Assembly (NCBI RefSeq): GCF_014201195.1
Contig: NZ_JACHDS010000001.1
Location: 5,580,001 to 5,644,000 of the forward strand
Reading direction: 5' to 3'
DNA from: Nocardiopsis mwathae
GTDB taxonomy: Bacteria > Actinomycetota > Actinomycetes > Streptosporangiales > Streptosporangiaceae
Length of the DNA: 64,000 nt
Below are positions 1 through 9,347 of the stretch, one piece after another. Under the pieces are notes generated by a model that was not told where the DNA came from, did no database searches, and saw nothing but the letters and a program-made list of their open reading frames with translations. Each line of letters opens with the position of its first letter. The stretch's first letter is position 1. A program made the translations under genes and the position numbers.

Positions 1-2
1 TC

Positions 3-803
3 CCACTCGGCCCCCAGCTACCGCTTACGCATGTGGCCCTCCAACAGCGTAACGACGGCTACCCCTTCGACGACATTGTGGCCTACGCCGAGCCCACTGA
101 GGAATCCCCGCGTATCCAGATCCAGGTTAAGCGGAACATCCAGGTGAGGGGGCAGAACGCCGAGTTCGTCAAAGTGATGACGGCTGCTGCTGACGTGTGC
201 CGGACACACACGTCGGAGATCGCCAACGGTTCTCTTCTTATGGGGCTGGCAGCTTCAGCACCCGCTAACGAGCTAGCGGCCCTCGCCGAACTAACGGAGA
301 TGGCGCGGGCACACGCCGACGCCGAAGGTCTGGGCAGCCTGCTCCGCGAGGGAGTCACCAATAAAAGCCTGCGGACGCGGTACGAGCATGTCGCAACGGC
401 TGTGGTCATGGCAGCGAACACCACCGACGATGTAGAGACCGCGCTGCTGACGCATCAGATCCTGACGGGGCTGCACGTCTGGCGTGTCCTTGCAGGACCG
501 GATGACCAGGAGTGGAGATCGGAACTTGACGGACTGTCGCCTCTGATAGCAGGAAGTGGAGGGACCGCCGCGGACATAATGGAGCACCTCTGCGGCCTTG
601 CCCACGAATTCGGGCCACGCAGCGGGCTCATCAACGCTGAGCAGCTCCGTAGGGAACTCCGTAGCCGATTTGGCGTGCGCTTTTCCGATCCCGGGGCAGC
701 CTCCACGCGGCAGGCGGCCCGAACTAACGTCGTCAACAACGGCGCCGGCACCGTGATCGTTGGTGAGCACCAGGTGTTTCACGGCCTCAGTATCGGAACC
801 TGA
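3..803 (+). CDS. 5'-truncated protein with PD-(D/E)XK-like core, possible defence nuclease
   Basis: The frame stays open to the left edge, so the N-terminus lies outside the window and the GTG at 33 is probably not the true start. Near the left end, FDDIV followed about 15 residues later by IQIQVKR reads like the D...(E/Q)xK core of PD-(D/E)XK nucleases, as in Cap4/DUF4297-like effectors. The middle is helical and unrecognised. The last 25 residues contain NNGAGTVIVGEHQVF, which is nearly repeated at the N-terminus of the next protein. It lies 34 bp upstream of the ATPase gene on the same strand, suggesting an effector and ATPase pair. The nuclease call is inference from two short motifs. Confidence 0.5.
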   Translation, partial: PLGPQLPLTHVALQQRNDGYPFDDIVAYAEPTEESPRIQIQVKRNIQVRGQNAEFVKVMTAAADVCRTHTSEIANGSLLMGLAASAPANELAALAELTEMARAHADAEGLGSLLREGVTNKSLRTRYEHVATAVVMAANTTDDVETALLTHQILTGLHVWRVLAGPDDQEWRSELDGLSPLIAGSGGTAADIMEHLCGLAHEFGPRSGLINAEQLRRELRSRFGVRFSDPGAASTRQAARTNVVNNGAGTVIVGEHQVFHGLSIGT

Positions 804-837
804 TCGCCCCTCTACCTCGCGGAAGGTTGATACCTAG

Positions 838-2733
838 ATGACCACCCTGGACGTGGACAACCACGGCCCCGGCACCGTCTTCGCAGCCGAAAGCCAAGTC
901 TTCTACAACGGCGACGAGTTCATCGAGATCCGGCCGGTTTCTGCGGATGAATTCCAAGCGTGTGAAGAAACAAGATTCGTTCCGCCAACTGGCGAGTGGG
1001 ATGAAACCGCCCGTAAGCTCAGCGAAAACCGCCTCCTGGTCCTGCTGGGTGATCTCGGCAGCGGACGCCGCACAGCGGCGTTGCAACGGTTGCGTGGCCT
1101 CTGCGAAACGAGCAGGATCTACGAGCTTGAGCCGGTCTGGTCACGTCCTCGGGATCAACTCCTGCCTCCTGTGACGCGAGGAAACGGCTACCTGCTCGAC
1201 ATGAGCGAACCGACCCCGCATCAGCCTCGCAGCGAATTCTGCAAGCAGCTCCTCCACTGGGTGCAGAAGCAGGAAATCTATCTGATCGTCACCACGACGC
1301 CGGAGGTATGGGGGGACGACCGTTGGGCAGCCGGTGCAGAGGGAACTGTGGCACGCCTCGGATCCCCCGACGCCCGATTGCTCGTCGAACGAGAGCTTCG
1401 AGCGATCGGCATGGCCAGCCGTGTGGCAATCCTATCGGACTCTGCTTTCGAACCAATATGGAAATCGAAGCCGAAAGCAGAAGGCGCCTGCCGCCTGGCA
1501 AAGATCATCACCAAGAAGGCACCAGACACCGACCTGCCCACCGACATCGCCAACGAGTATCTCGACTGGCGTGAATGGATCGACAAGCAACTCCCCGACA
1601 ACCTTGACGCCCGGGCACTCCTGTGGTCATGCGCCTTCTGCGACGGTGGGAAGCGCAAGTCCGTCCTACGGATGGCGGAGAATCTGCGCCGCAAGTTGGG
1701 TCAGAAGCGCACCGCCGCGGACATCCTGAGCGATCGTCCTGCCTCTAAGCGACTGGAAGATGCAAAGATCGAACGCTCTGAAGACGTCGTCAGGCTGGCC
1801 CCCAAGCAACACGGACTTCCGGCAGCGGTGCGTCGGCACCTATGGGACGAGTATGAGGACCAGGTGGAGGTCCTCAAAGACTGGATCGTGACTCAGGTCG
1901 CCAGTCTTCCCTTCGATGACGCTGAGCGAGTCGTCGACGCTGTGCTCAGCCTGGTGATTGAGTACCGGGACGATGACCTGCTCAAGAAGCTGCGCGACGC
2001 GTTGACCGGAGCGCGCCGTCCGCTTGCAGTGCACGCATTGTCCAGGGCTGCCCTTGACCCACGCTTTGGCGCGCACGTACGAGGCCGCCTCTACACCTGG
2101 TTAGCGCACTCTCCCTCCCAAGAGCTGGTCGATCTTGTGGCAGAAGTGTGCGGAGGGGCGTTCGGTGAGCAGAAGCCGACCATGGCTCTGGTGCGACTCC
2201 GCAGGGCAGCGCTGAAGTCCCAACCCGGAAGCCTCGCCCTGGCGAACGCGTTTACCAACCTGGCAACCCACTATCCCTCACAGGTCCTCGGCGCGATCAA
2301 GGACTGGTTTGCTGACTCGTCATCCAGGAAGGCAGCGATCAATGCCTTCCTAGCACTGGCATCTAGGGAGCAAGGCGCGAGGATCATCTTCGGTGTCAGC
2401 GCAGGGGGCGTCGCCGAGCCCGACTTCAGAGATTCCCTGGTTTCCTACTTCCAAGCCGCACTCGCCGATTCGGCGGCCAAACAGGCTGCGAACTCGGTGA
2501 TGGAGGAATGGAAGGTGCTCGCCGAGGAAGGAAAATTGGATAAGCGAACCACGGTTGAGGCATTCGGTATGGCGCTCGCTCCCTGGATAAAGGACAACGT
2601 CATGCAGCGTTTCCTTCCAGACTCCACGCAATTGGATATGAATAGCTTCTGGGGGCGCGTGCTGGCTGTGGGAATTCAGCAAACAATGTCGAGTGTGTCG
2701 CCAGAAACAAATGCGGATGTTTTGGAAGGCTGA
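838..2733 (+). CDS. STAND-like P-loop ATPase, putative defence sensor
   Basis: This 631-aa protein opens with NHGPGTVFAAESQVF (residues 8-22), closely matching the C-terminus of the upstream protein. A P-loop-like GDLGSGRRT sits at residues 71-79; it has Arg where the Walker lysine is expected. GYLLDMSE near residue 120 could be a Walker B strand. The remaining 450 residues are helical and repeat-like, as in STAND sensor regions. No enzymatic effector domain is visible, so it may act through its neighbour. It lies between two co-oriented genes. Family membership is inference, and a degenerate nucleotide site is possible. Confidence 0.5.
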   Translation: MTTLDVDNHGPGTVFAAESQVFYNGDEFIEIRPVSADEFQACEETRFVPPTGEWDETARKLSENRLLVLLGDLGSGRRTAALQRLRGLCETSRIYELEPVWSRPRDQLLPPVTRGNGYLLDMSEPTPHQPRSEFCKQLLHWVQKQEIYLIVTTTPEVWGDDRWAAGAEGTVARLGSPDARLLVERELRAIGMASRVAILSDSAFEPIWKSKPKAEGACRLAKIITKKAPDTDLPTDIANEYLDWREWIDKQLPDNLDARALLWSCAFCDGGKRKSVLRMAENLRRKLGQKRTAADILSDRPASKRLEDAKIERSEDVVRLAPKQHGLPAAVRRHLWDEYEDQVEVLKDWIVTQVASLPFDDAERVVDAVLSLVIEYRDDDLLKKLRDALTGARRPLAVHALSRAALDPRFGAHVRGRLYTWLAHSPSQELVDLVAEVCGGAFGEQKPTMALVRLRRAALKSQPGSLALANAFTNLATHYPSQVLGAIKDWFADSSSRKAAINAFLALASREQGARIIFGVSAGGVAEPDFRDSLVSYFQAALADSAAKQAANSVMEEWKVLAEEGKLDKRTTVEAFGMALAPWIKDNVMQRFLPDSTQLDMNSFWGRVLAVGIQQTMSSVSPETNADVLEG

Positions 2734-3520
2734 GGGGTGGGGGCTGAGGCGAGGGCGTAGGGCGGACGTTTCCGTCGCCCTCCCAACTAGTATTCCTGGC
2801 ATTTCGTTCGAAAGTCGGTGTAGAATTTGGTTTCGCTGTAAGCCGGGTGTGCCCAAGAGAGATGTATCTGTTTCGGTTGCGCGCGCAGCCTCGCTGTCTG
2901 AGGTGTACGAGATCGCGCAGGGCATCACCGAGAAGTTGTCTCCTTCAGATGCCTTCAAGGCCGAGCAAAAGATCTCTCTCTTGTTCGCATATTGGCAGAC
3001 GCCAGAACAAGAGAAGGGCATCGAGTTTAAAGGAAAGCTGCAGATCTCTTTGCCTCCAGAAGACGCGGACAGAGCCAAACAGTTCGACGCGGCCCGCCGT
3101 GCAGCTCGACTGGACGAAGCTGTGACTCAGGACCGCCTCGCCTTTCTTCGTAAGACAGTGCTTGGGGATCCCTATTCCGCTCAGCTCTGGTGGCTCCACC
3201 GTAATTTGGAGGGGGCTGAATCGGAAACATCCTGGAAGGCCTTTGACGCATTTGTGCGTCCTCTGATTACGCATACCGCGGCGGAGGAGGATGCAGAAAT
3301 CCGGCTTGCTAAAATCATCGCTACCCTAGTGGAACGTATCCACGAAAACCCCGACCGATTGAACACCCTGGCACACATCGCGACTGCGACGCTTACCTCC
3401 ATGGGGTGGTCTGACCTGGCTGACGACATGGCTCGCCTATCGCCAGATTCCCGATCGCCATCTCACGATAACAGTAGTTTCCAGTCGTCAGCGCAAGAGT
3501 CATCGGCGGAAATAGATTAG
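2693..3520 (+). CDS. Unrecognised third gene of the nuclease-ATPase cassette
   Basis: The reading frame overlaps the 3' end of the ATPase gene by about 40 bp, and alternative ATG starts at 2711 and 2717 would also overlap. No convincing ribosome binding site is visible, so translational coupling is plausible. The first 25 residues are Arg/Trp rich and may be untranslated. From about residue 25 the protein has strand-like segments (VSVALPTS, SRCRIWFRC), then a long helical region with charged stretches and a Ser-rich tail. I recognise no domain. Overlap and shared strand suggest it works with the ATPase. Confidence 0.5.
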   Translation: MCRQKQMRMFWKAEGWGLRRGRRADVSVALPTSIPGISFESRCRIWFRCKPGVPKRDVSVSVARAASLSEVYEIAQGITEKLSPSDAFKAEQKISLLFAYWQTPEQEKGIEFKGKLQISLPPEDADRAKQFDAARRAARLDEAVTQDRLAFLRKTVLGDPYSAQLWWLHRNLEGAESETSWKAFDAFVRPLITHTAAEEDAEIRLAKIIATLVERIHENPDRLNTLAHIATATLTSMGWSDLADDMARLSPDSRSPSHDNSSFQSSAQESSAEID

Positions 3521-4057
3521 CGAAATACATTCGCGGCGCGTCTTAAGAGCTACGGTGAAGTCTGTCATGCAGTCAGCTTTCTAAATTGGTGGTACATGGT
3601 TTTTCTCCGGATTTTTGTTGAATGCATCTTCAGGAGACGCCAGAACCTACTGGCGCAGGTTCGGTCGAGCCTTCAGCTGATCTGGCTCACTTGGGAGGAC
3701 CTCCGGCGCCCGGACTATATCCTCGATTGCGTCCGTTCGGCCCAAATCCACCGATAATCATGGGAAGTAATTCGACGAAACGGTCATGGTCCGATGTAAT
3801 CCCATGATCATCGCTGGGAACTTGTGGCAAATCGGACGCCAAGGCGAAAGGGGCCGTCGGAAAGCCCCGGATCAGTGTATCCGGGAGGCCCCAGGAAATG
3901 CCTTTCCTGCAAGCCACCCGCCCGGCCGCGAGATAATAGACGACAAGCAGACCCGGATGCTTATTCAGAAGTCCCGTTCGCGAAGCTCGACCAGTTCATA
4001 TCTTCTGCTTAAGAGTGTTATGATGCGACACAGGCCGGGCGGTGAATAAGCCTCATG
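3521..4057. other. Gene-free stretch between convergent genes
   Basis: About 540 bp separate the end of the plus-strand defence cassette from the end of the minus-strand immunity gene. It is less GC-rich than its surroundings. Only short unsupported frames are present, plus a pair of adjacent hairpins near 3866-3909. I see no RNA gene. Confidence 0.5.
3866..3909. terminator. Two adjacent hairpins, probable bidirectional terminator
   Basis: CCCGGAT (3866-3872) pairs with ATCCGGG (3879-3885) across a 6-nt loop. CAGGAAA (3892-3898) pairs with TTTCCTG (3903-3909) across a 4-nt loop. Both lie between convergent genes. No long T-run follows. Confidence 0.45.
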
Positions 4058-4576
4058 TCATTGTGAATCCAAGGCGTCTAGCTCCTCGGTGGTGAGAGGG
4101 GCGCGAGGTTCGGTCGACAGATACCTTTGCATTCCGTGTCTCGGCATAGCGACCATATCCACCTCGATGCATCCAGTTCCGTCTAATCCAAATCCACCGC
4201 CGCGTTCGTACATCTGGATCAGTGGCTCGAACATATTTGGGATCCCTGGAAGGGGAGTCCTTGCGCGCCGAAGTGCCGCGAAATGTAGCGCCCAAGTGCA
4301 AGTATCGATCACCAAGGGAAGCTGGTGCTGTTCCTCCAGGTGATCCCGTACGCGTTTAACTTGTTCGTCGTCTGCCCGGACCTCGGGGTTTATAAGGATG
4401 GCGGCGTCAAAGAAGGGCCATCTATTAGAATCGAGATGCTGCGCCCATAGAGCGGAGCGACGTAGATACTCGCGCATCAGCGCCACTCGGGATCGTGTTC
4501 TCTCGAAATCACTCTGCCAGTTCGCAGACAACAGTCGATTTGCGAGATGAGTGACTTCATTCGTCAAAATGTCCAC
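4058..4576 (-). CDS. Putative immunity protein for the adjacent polymorphic toxin
   Basis: This 172-aa soluble protein is unrecognised by sequence. It has a helical, Arg-rich N-terminus and a C-terminal half with several strands. Its start overlaps the last 13 bp of the toxin gene on the same strand, the usual toxin then immunity order with translational coupling. No signal peptide or membrane segment is seen, so it should act in the cytoplasm on the toxin's C-terminal domain. The immunity role rests on position. Confidence 0.55.
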   Translation of the reverse strand: MDILTNEVTHLANRLLSANWQSDFERTRSRVALMREYLRRSALWAQHLDSNRWPFFDAAILINPEVRADDEQVKRVRDHLEEQHQLPLVIDTCTWALHFAALRRARTPLPGIPNMFEPLIQMYERGGGFGLDGTGCIEVDMVAMPRHGMQRYLSTEPRAPLTTEELDALDSQ

Positions 4577-7254
4577 CTGCTTAGAATGTGTTCCGCGAAT
4601 GCGTCGAGGTTCGACAGGTCGGCAGCCAGGTCAAACGGTGGGCGGCCGTACCCGTATTTACCCCACAATATGAATGGATTGTCATGCTTATGTTCTAGTG
4701 GGGCAATGTCATGGGCGCCGTGTCGATCCTTGCTAGGCCAGTAAGTTCCATCCTCCCAAGCGCTGGGATCCCTGTGCCTGTATGGGATGCCAGTCTCCAT
4801 TAGTCTACTCTCGACTGCTTCGTGCATCACAAGATGGCGGAACCTGGTGGACTCGGATGCGTCCAGCGTTCCCTTCTCGGCTTTGAGCCAGAGGTCGGCG
4901 ATGTGCTGCATGGGGGCGAATCTGCCGTCCCGCAATGTTCCATCGGGAGGGCCAGCCACTCCATCGTGCTCCCTGAAGAATATATGATTCTTCATGCGAT
5001 CCAGGACGTTCTTATCGATTCCAGTGTTTCGGGAAATCGACTGGACGTCCCTGCTGCTGTCGCGAATGGCTTCGTATGACCTGGCGGCCCATTCGCTTTC
5101 AGGGGTATCGACGAACTTATTCCCGTGCTCATCATAGTAGTTGCCGTTGCTGTCCCTGTGTCCTTTGTCTACAAAATTTCCCTCCTGGTCGTAGTATCCG
5201 CGTCCTGAACCCTCCTTCGTGCTATGTGCGTCTAGGGCATCGCTAGGGCTGTGGTGCCCCCCGCTGTGCAGACTGGAGTCTTGATTCTGACTTTCGTTCC
5301 TGGTGCCATGTTCAGATCTGGTGGTGTCGCTGGCATCGTTTTCACGGGCGAATGAGGCCGACCTTTGACCGTCACTACCGTGGCTTTGGCCGTTTCCATT
5401 CTCGGTGCGCTGCGCATCGGATTCACTAAGCCAGCGGCCTCGGCCTCGATCGCCAAGTGAGGAATCGAAGTGGCCGGGGCCTCCCGACCCAGTGCCGCTG
5501 TGTCCAGATCCCCCGGTGTCGCTTGCCTTCCACCGGTTTCCCTCCCACGAAGTATTCCCAGGGGAATCACCCGATCCACCCCTGGACTGGGGGCCACCGC
5601 TGTCGCCCGCAGACATCGAGGGTGAGCGGTCACCGTTGCGGGCCGTTGCCCCGGCGCCGACGGGTTGGGGTTGGCGGTCGCGGATGTGCTCGTCGAGGGC
5701 GCGGTCGATGTCGCCGTTGTGTCGTTGGATGCGCTCTTCGAGGAGGTCGAGCTCGCGCTGGATCTGGCTGGTGGTCGGGTCGCCGGACGCGTGGCCCGCG
5801 TGCTGGGGAGTGCGGGGAGCGGCCGATGTTCCGTGGGACGCCGGACTGCCGGAGCCGGTGTGGGCCGGAGAGCGGTGGGCGCCGCTGCCTGCGGTGGCTC
5901 CGGCGTTCGATCCGGGCTGGCTGCGTCCTTGCCCCGCATGCGTGTCGGGAGCAGATCCGGTGGCCGGGGCACGGCCTCCGTCGAAGGAGTTGTGGCCAGG
6001 GTTGGGTGCGGAGGGCTGGTGGTGGCTCATCCCCAGCGCGTCTTTGAGGAGATTCTTGAACGCGCCCTGGGCTGCGGGGCCCCACAGGTTCGGGGCCGTG
6101 ATGATCTCGCCCATCGTGGGCAGGGCGCCCGCCCCCGCCGGGGCGCGGCCAACTTGGCCCGCTGCGCCGAGGGCGCCGGGGCGCCCGTTCCTGGCGGCCC
6201 CGGCGGCCTCCTCGGCGGCGCGTCCGGCACGGGCCGCGGCTGCGGCGCCCTTGGCGCCTTGGGCCGCGGACTTGACCGCGCCCACGCCACCGAAGGCCAT
6301 CAGGCCAAGGTTGACCGCGCCTTGGACCACCGTGTAACCGGGGCGTTCGTCCCACTCCGATACCGGCACGATGGAGTTGCCGAGCTCTTTCCAGGCCTCC
6401 CAGGTCTCACCCCGGGAGGTGACCTCTACGTTCGCGCCCCCGGCGGGGTCGTCCTCGATGCGGACGCCGACCAGGCCCGCGACGCCCTTGGCCACCTCAT
6501 AGCGGAAGTACCCGTAGTTGTCGAACATCTCCCAGGGGTTGGAGGCCCACCCATTGCGGCCGTAGAGCCCGGTCGCCCCGCCCGCGAACTCGCCGACCCC
6601 CACAGCGATGTCGACCCCGCCGTCCCATGCATCGACGTACCAGGGGTGATCCACCTTCTGCGGCGAGCCCCACGCGGTTGGGGTGTCCTCCCCTAGCACC
6701 CACCAGGCGGCGCCATAGGCGACCTCGCCTGGTTTGCACTGCGTGCCGCCCTGCGGGACGAAGGTGGTGCCGCCGAACACGCCGGTGATCTTGTTGGCGC
6801 ACTCCCGCTCGGCGTTCTGGTAGGCCACGGTCCGCGAGCCGACCTGGTCGATGAGGTCGTTGTGCTTGGTGACGTTGTCGGGCTCGGAGCGCCAGTCCTC
6901 CTGGGAGGCGACGTCATGGACGAAGATCCGGGCCTCTGACTGCAGGCTGAGGAGCTTCTTCTTGATCTTTCCGGCTTTTTCGGCGAAGTCCTGCAGCGCC
7001 TCGCCGACCTTGCCCATGGCGTCGGAGAACTCGTCGCCGGTGGTCGCGACGGGGTTGATCGCGGAGACGAGCTCGTCGGACTCGGGTGCGGAGTACACCC
7101 CGGCCAGGGCCTGCCAGGAGGACTTGATGTCCTGGCCGGCCTGGGCGACGTCCTTGCCGTCCTGGATGAGCTTTGCGGCGGTGGACTCCAGCTCTTCGGG
7201 GGCGAGGTCGGGGATGAAGATGGCCTCGGGGTTGATCAGCGGCTCGTCGCTCAA
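4564..7254 (-). CDS. Large polymorphic toxin, probable type VII-secreted effector
   Basis: The 896-aa protein has a helical N-terminal region (about residues 15-125) like WXG/LXG trafficking domains. An Ala/Gly-rich segment near 310-370 may insert into membranes. A long low-complexity Ser/Gly/His/Asn linker spans about 400-690, followed by Tyr/Gly/Asn/Asp repeats (YYDQEGNF, YYDEHGNKF). A compact C-terminal domain of about 170 residues contains DRMKNHIFF and HLVMHEAVESRLMETG with several conserved-looking His and Glu residues. This layout is typical of polymorphic toxins. The C-terminal activity is unknown to me; a metal-dependent nuclease or peptidase is only a guess. A WXG100-like gene precedes it and an immunity-like gene overlaps its end. 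Confidence 0.7.
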   Translation of the reverse strand: MSDEPLINPEAIFIPDLAPEELESTAAKLIQDGKDVAQAGQDIKSSWQALAGVYSAPESDELVSAINPVATTGDEFSDAMGKVGEALQDFAEKAGKIKKKLLSLQSEARIFVHDVASQEDWRSEPDNVTKHNDLIDQVGSRTVAYQNAERECANKITGVFGGTTFVPQGGTQCKPGEVAYGAAWWVLGEDTPTAWGSPQKVDHPWYVDAWDGGVDIAVGVGEFAGGATGLYGRNGWASNPWEMFDNYGYFRYEVAKGVAGLVGVRIEDDPAGGANVEVTSRGETWEAWKELGNSIVPVSEWDERPGYTVVQGAVNLGLMAFGGVGAVKSAAQGAKGAAAAARAGRAAEEAAGAARNGRPGALGAAGQVGRAPAGAGALPTMGEIITAPNLWGPAAQGAFKNLLKDALGMSHHQPSAPNPGHNSFDGGRAPATGSAPDTHAGQGRSQPGSNAGATAGSGAHRSPAHTGSGSPASHGTSAAPRTPQHAGHASGDPTTSQIQRELDLLEERIQRHNGDIDRALDEHIRDRQPQPVGAGATARNGDRSPSMSAGDSGGPQSRGGSGDSPGNTSWEGNRWKASDTGGSGHSGTGSGGPGHFDSSLGDRGRGRWLSESDAQRTENGNGQSHGSDGQRSASFARENDASDTTRSEHGTRNESQNQDSSLHSGGHHSPSDALDAHSTKEGSGRGYYDQEGNFVDKGHRDSNGNYYDEHGNKFVDTPESEWAARSYEAIRDSSRDVQSISRNTGIDKNVLDRMKNHIFFREHDGVAGPPDGTLRDGRFAPMQHIADLWLKAEKGTLDASESTRFRHLVMHEAVESRLMETGIPYRHRDPSAWEDGTYWPSKDRHGAHDIAPLEHKHDNPFILWGKYGYGRPPFDLAADLSNLDAFAEHILSRWTF

Positions 7255-7314
7255 CGCTGTTCCGTTCTCACTGGTGTCCGCTGGCCGGGAAGCAGGGGGG
7301 AAGGCGGGGGCGGC

Positions 7315-7656
7315 CTACAGGTCGGGGTCGGTGACGGTTCCGGCGTTCTTCTGCGCCTCGGCGGCCATCTCCAGGTTGCCGTTGGTGTAGGCGCGGGTGG
7401 CGGTGGCGCATCCGTCGATGGCGCTGGCGGTCTTGGCCGTCATGTTCTGCAGCGGGCCTTGGAAGTGGTCGGCGAATTCTGCCAGGGCGGTGTTGACCGG
7501 GAAGCTTTTGGCGCACTGGGAGGCGTAGGTCATGTGCTCGCCGGTGCTGGTCAGGGTGCCCGCGAGCCCGCCGGTGCCGTCCTCGCCGCCCGCGTGGTCG
7601 AACACCTGTTTCAGTACCGCGTTGACGCCGTCGGGGTTGATGTCCCATGTGCTCAT
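7315..7656 (-). CDS. WXG100-like small protein (DUF6507-like)
   Basis: A 113-aa helical protein starting STWDINPDGV, without signal peptide or membrane segment. Small helical partners of this size are commonly encoded just upstream of type VII-secreted toxins, where they form helical hairpins that guide export. It lies 60 bp upstream of the toxin gene on the same strand. The DUF6507 assignment is from the N-terminal pattern and is tentative. A purine-rich GGGAGA lies a short distance before the ATG. Confidence 0.6.
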   Translation of the reverse strand: MSTWDINPDGVNAVLKQVFDHAGGEDGTGGLAGTLTSTGEHMTYASQCAKSFPVNTALAEFADHFQGPLQNMTAKTASAIDGCATATRAYTNGNLEMAAEAQKNAGTVTDPDL

Positions 7657-8086
7657 GAGCTTCGGTCTCCCTTCTCCGCGCTGGGATACGCCGTGTCATG
7701 GGATGAACTCGGCGAGCTTATCGGGGCAGAGCGACACATGGCAGACGGTGAGGGTGTGATGACCGCAACCGGACAGGAATGGGTTCGTTCAACCGCGAAC
7801 GCGCGGGGGGTAGGGGGCGGAGTAGGTCCGTCACCCCTCGCACACCCTGAGTTGCGGTGTTGCCGTCACCTCCAACTCCCGTCGCTTGGCGGGGGCAGGG
7901 CTCCACTCGGCGAGGGTGGGATCATCCCTGCGGGTGATGAATGGCCACCTGGGAATTCGAAAGGATGATCGAGTCGCGTTGCGCGGGTGCGCCGTGCCTC
8001 GACCTGAGTCCCGGAGAACCGCTGCCCCCGATTCTTCAGCACGCGACCGAATTTCTTCACGGTGAAGCCCCTTAGCAAAGAACTGC
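7657..8086. other. Divergent intergenic region
   Basis: This 430-bp gap lies between the minus-strand WXG100-like gene and the plus-strand secreted-protein gene, so it should hold promoters for both. I could not identify convincing -35/-10 pairs or an operator. Confidence 0.4.
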
Positions 8087-9073
8087 GTGCCAGTCTCTCG
8101 AATCCCCCATTTCCGCATGTCCACTGTTGCCACGGCGAGCCTCGTCGCTCTGGGTCTCGCCACCGGGCCGGCAGCGGTCGCCAACGCCACGGTGGACCCC
8201 CGCCCGAACGACCTCCGGACCGCGCTGACCAGCGCCGAACCTGAGACCGTGGAGAACCTGTCCGACGCCCCGGTCACCCAGACCGGGGAGTACGCCATCG
8301 CCGTGCTGGAGGACGACGTCTCTGCCACCGTCCCCGTCAAGGCGCGGGACGGCATCACGATCAGCCGGGAAGGCGGATCGGCCATCCGGCTCTCCCTCCC
8401 CTTCTCGGAAGAGGCCGATGACGCTGTCGCCGTCATGGACGGCGTCGTCTCCTACGACAACAAGAACGGATCCACCACCGTCCCCGCGGTCAAGGAGGAC
8501 GGGTCGGTCGCGGTCAACACGGTCATCGATGGGGCCCACGCCCCGCTGCGCTACGACTACGAGCTGGATGTCCCGGAGGGCAGCAGCCTGGAACTGACAT
8601 CCGACGGCAGCGTCGTCGTCCTGGACGCGCAGGGCGAATTCGTGGGTGGGGTCGCTCCGCCATGGGCCAAGGACGCGCAGGGAACCCCGGTGCCGACACA
8701 CTACGAGCTCGACGGCACTGAGCTGGTCCAGGTCGTCGAGCACAGGTCCGAGGACGTGGTCTACCCGGTCGTGGCCGACCCGTACCTGGGCATCAAGCTG
8801 ATCTCCAAGGTGCAGACGGTCAACGAGAAGAAGGGCAAGCGCTACAAGGTGACGCCGACCCTCTATGGTCGGACGATGCCGGTGCTCGCCCACCGACCGG
8901 CGTTCCAGGAGGTCCAGGACATCGCGAAGATCAAGTTCCGGCAGAACCTCTACGACCAGTTCCGCTGCCACCCGCTCTCGGGGATCGCCATCGTGAAGGG
9001 CACCTGGAACCTGGAGAGCTGGCGGCCCAACGTCGGACTGGCGAAGACCATGGCCAAGAAGTGCAACCCGTAG
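8087..9073 (+). CDS. Secreted protein with C-terminal DUF2599-like domain
   Basis: The protein starts at GTG with Arg and His residues, then a hydrophobic stretch (SLVALGLATGPAAVANA) typical of a Sec signal peptide. The alternative ATG at 8117 would lose the positive charges. The middle is acidic and strand-rich. The C-terminal 100 residues, with a CHPLSG motif and KGTWNLESWRPNV, resemble DUF2599, an uncharacterised domain of exported actinobacterial proteins. The two late Cys residues could form a disulfide. A small membrane protein gene follows 13 bp downstream. Confidence 0.65.
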   Translation: MPVSRIPHFRMSTVATASLVALGLATGPAAVANATVDPRPNDLRTALTSAEPETVENLSDAPVTQTGEYAIAVLEDDVSATVPVKARDGITISREGGSAIRLSLPFSEEADDAVAVMDGVVSYDNKNGSTTVPAVKEDGSVAVNTVIDGAHAPLRYDYELDVPEGSSLELTSDGSVVVLDAQGEFVGGVAPPWAKDAQGTPVPTHYELDGTELVQVVEHRSEDVVYPVVADPYLGIKLISKVQTVNEKKGKRYKVTPTLYGRTMPVLAHRPAFQEVQDIAKIKFRQNLYDQFRCHPLSGIAIVKGTWNLESWRPNVGLAKTMAKKCNP

Positions 9074-9086
9074 GCGGCGATCATCT

Positions 9087-9347
9087 ATGAGCAGTCCGGA
9101 GATGGCGATGAACGACAAACCATCGGGAAGCGCTCCCAAAGCGCTACTGAGTTCCGCCCTGGGGCTTGTTGGCGTGGCACTGTTCGCGGCGGCCTTGGTC
9201 TACGCCTACTCGGCGGGCGTCGCGGCGGATGAGAGCGACGGCGACAACACCATCACCGCCCTGGAGGTCGTCGGCTTCGTCGGCGGAATCGGTGTCGGGC
9301 TGGCCCTCATCTGCACCTCCATCGTCTTCTTGCTGCGCATGCGCTAG
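9087..9347 (+). CDS. Small two-helix membrane protein
   Basis: An 86-aa protein with two hydrophobic segments, about residues 20-45 and 60-83, separated by an acidic loop (DESDGDN). No family is recognised. It follows the DUF2599-like gene by 13 bp on the same strand and is probably cotranscribed with it. Confidence 0.55.
   Translation: MSSPEMAMNDKPSGSAPKALLSSALGLVGVALFAAALVYAYSAGVAADESDGDNTITALEVVGFVGGIGVGLALICTSIVFLLRMR

Noticed and set aside
5405-6696. Long plus-strand frames in the polymorphic toxin gene
   Set aside because: They lie antisense to the linker of the toxin, where low-complexity GC-rich sequence opens all frames.
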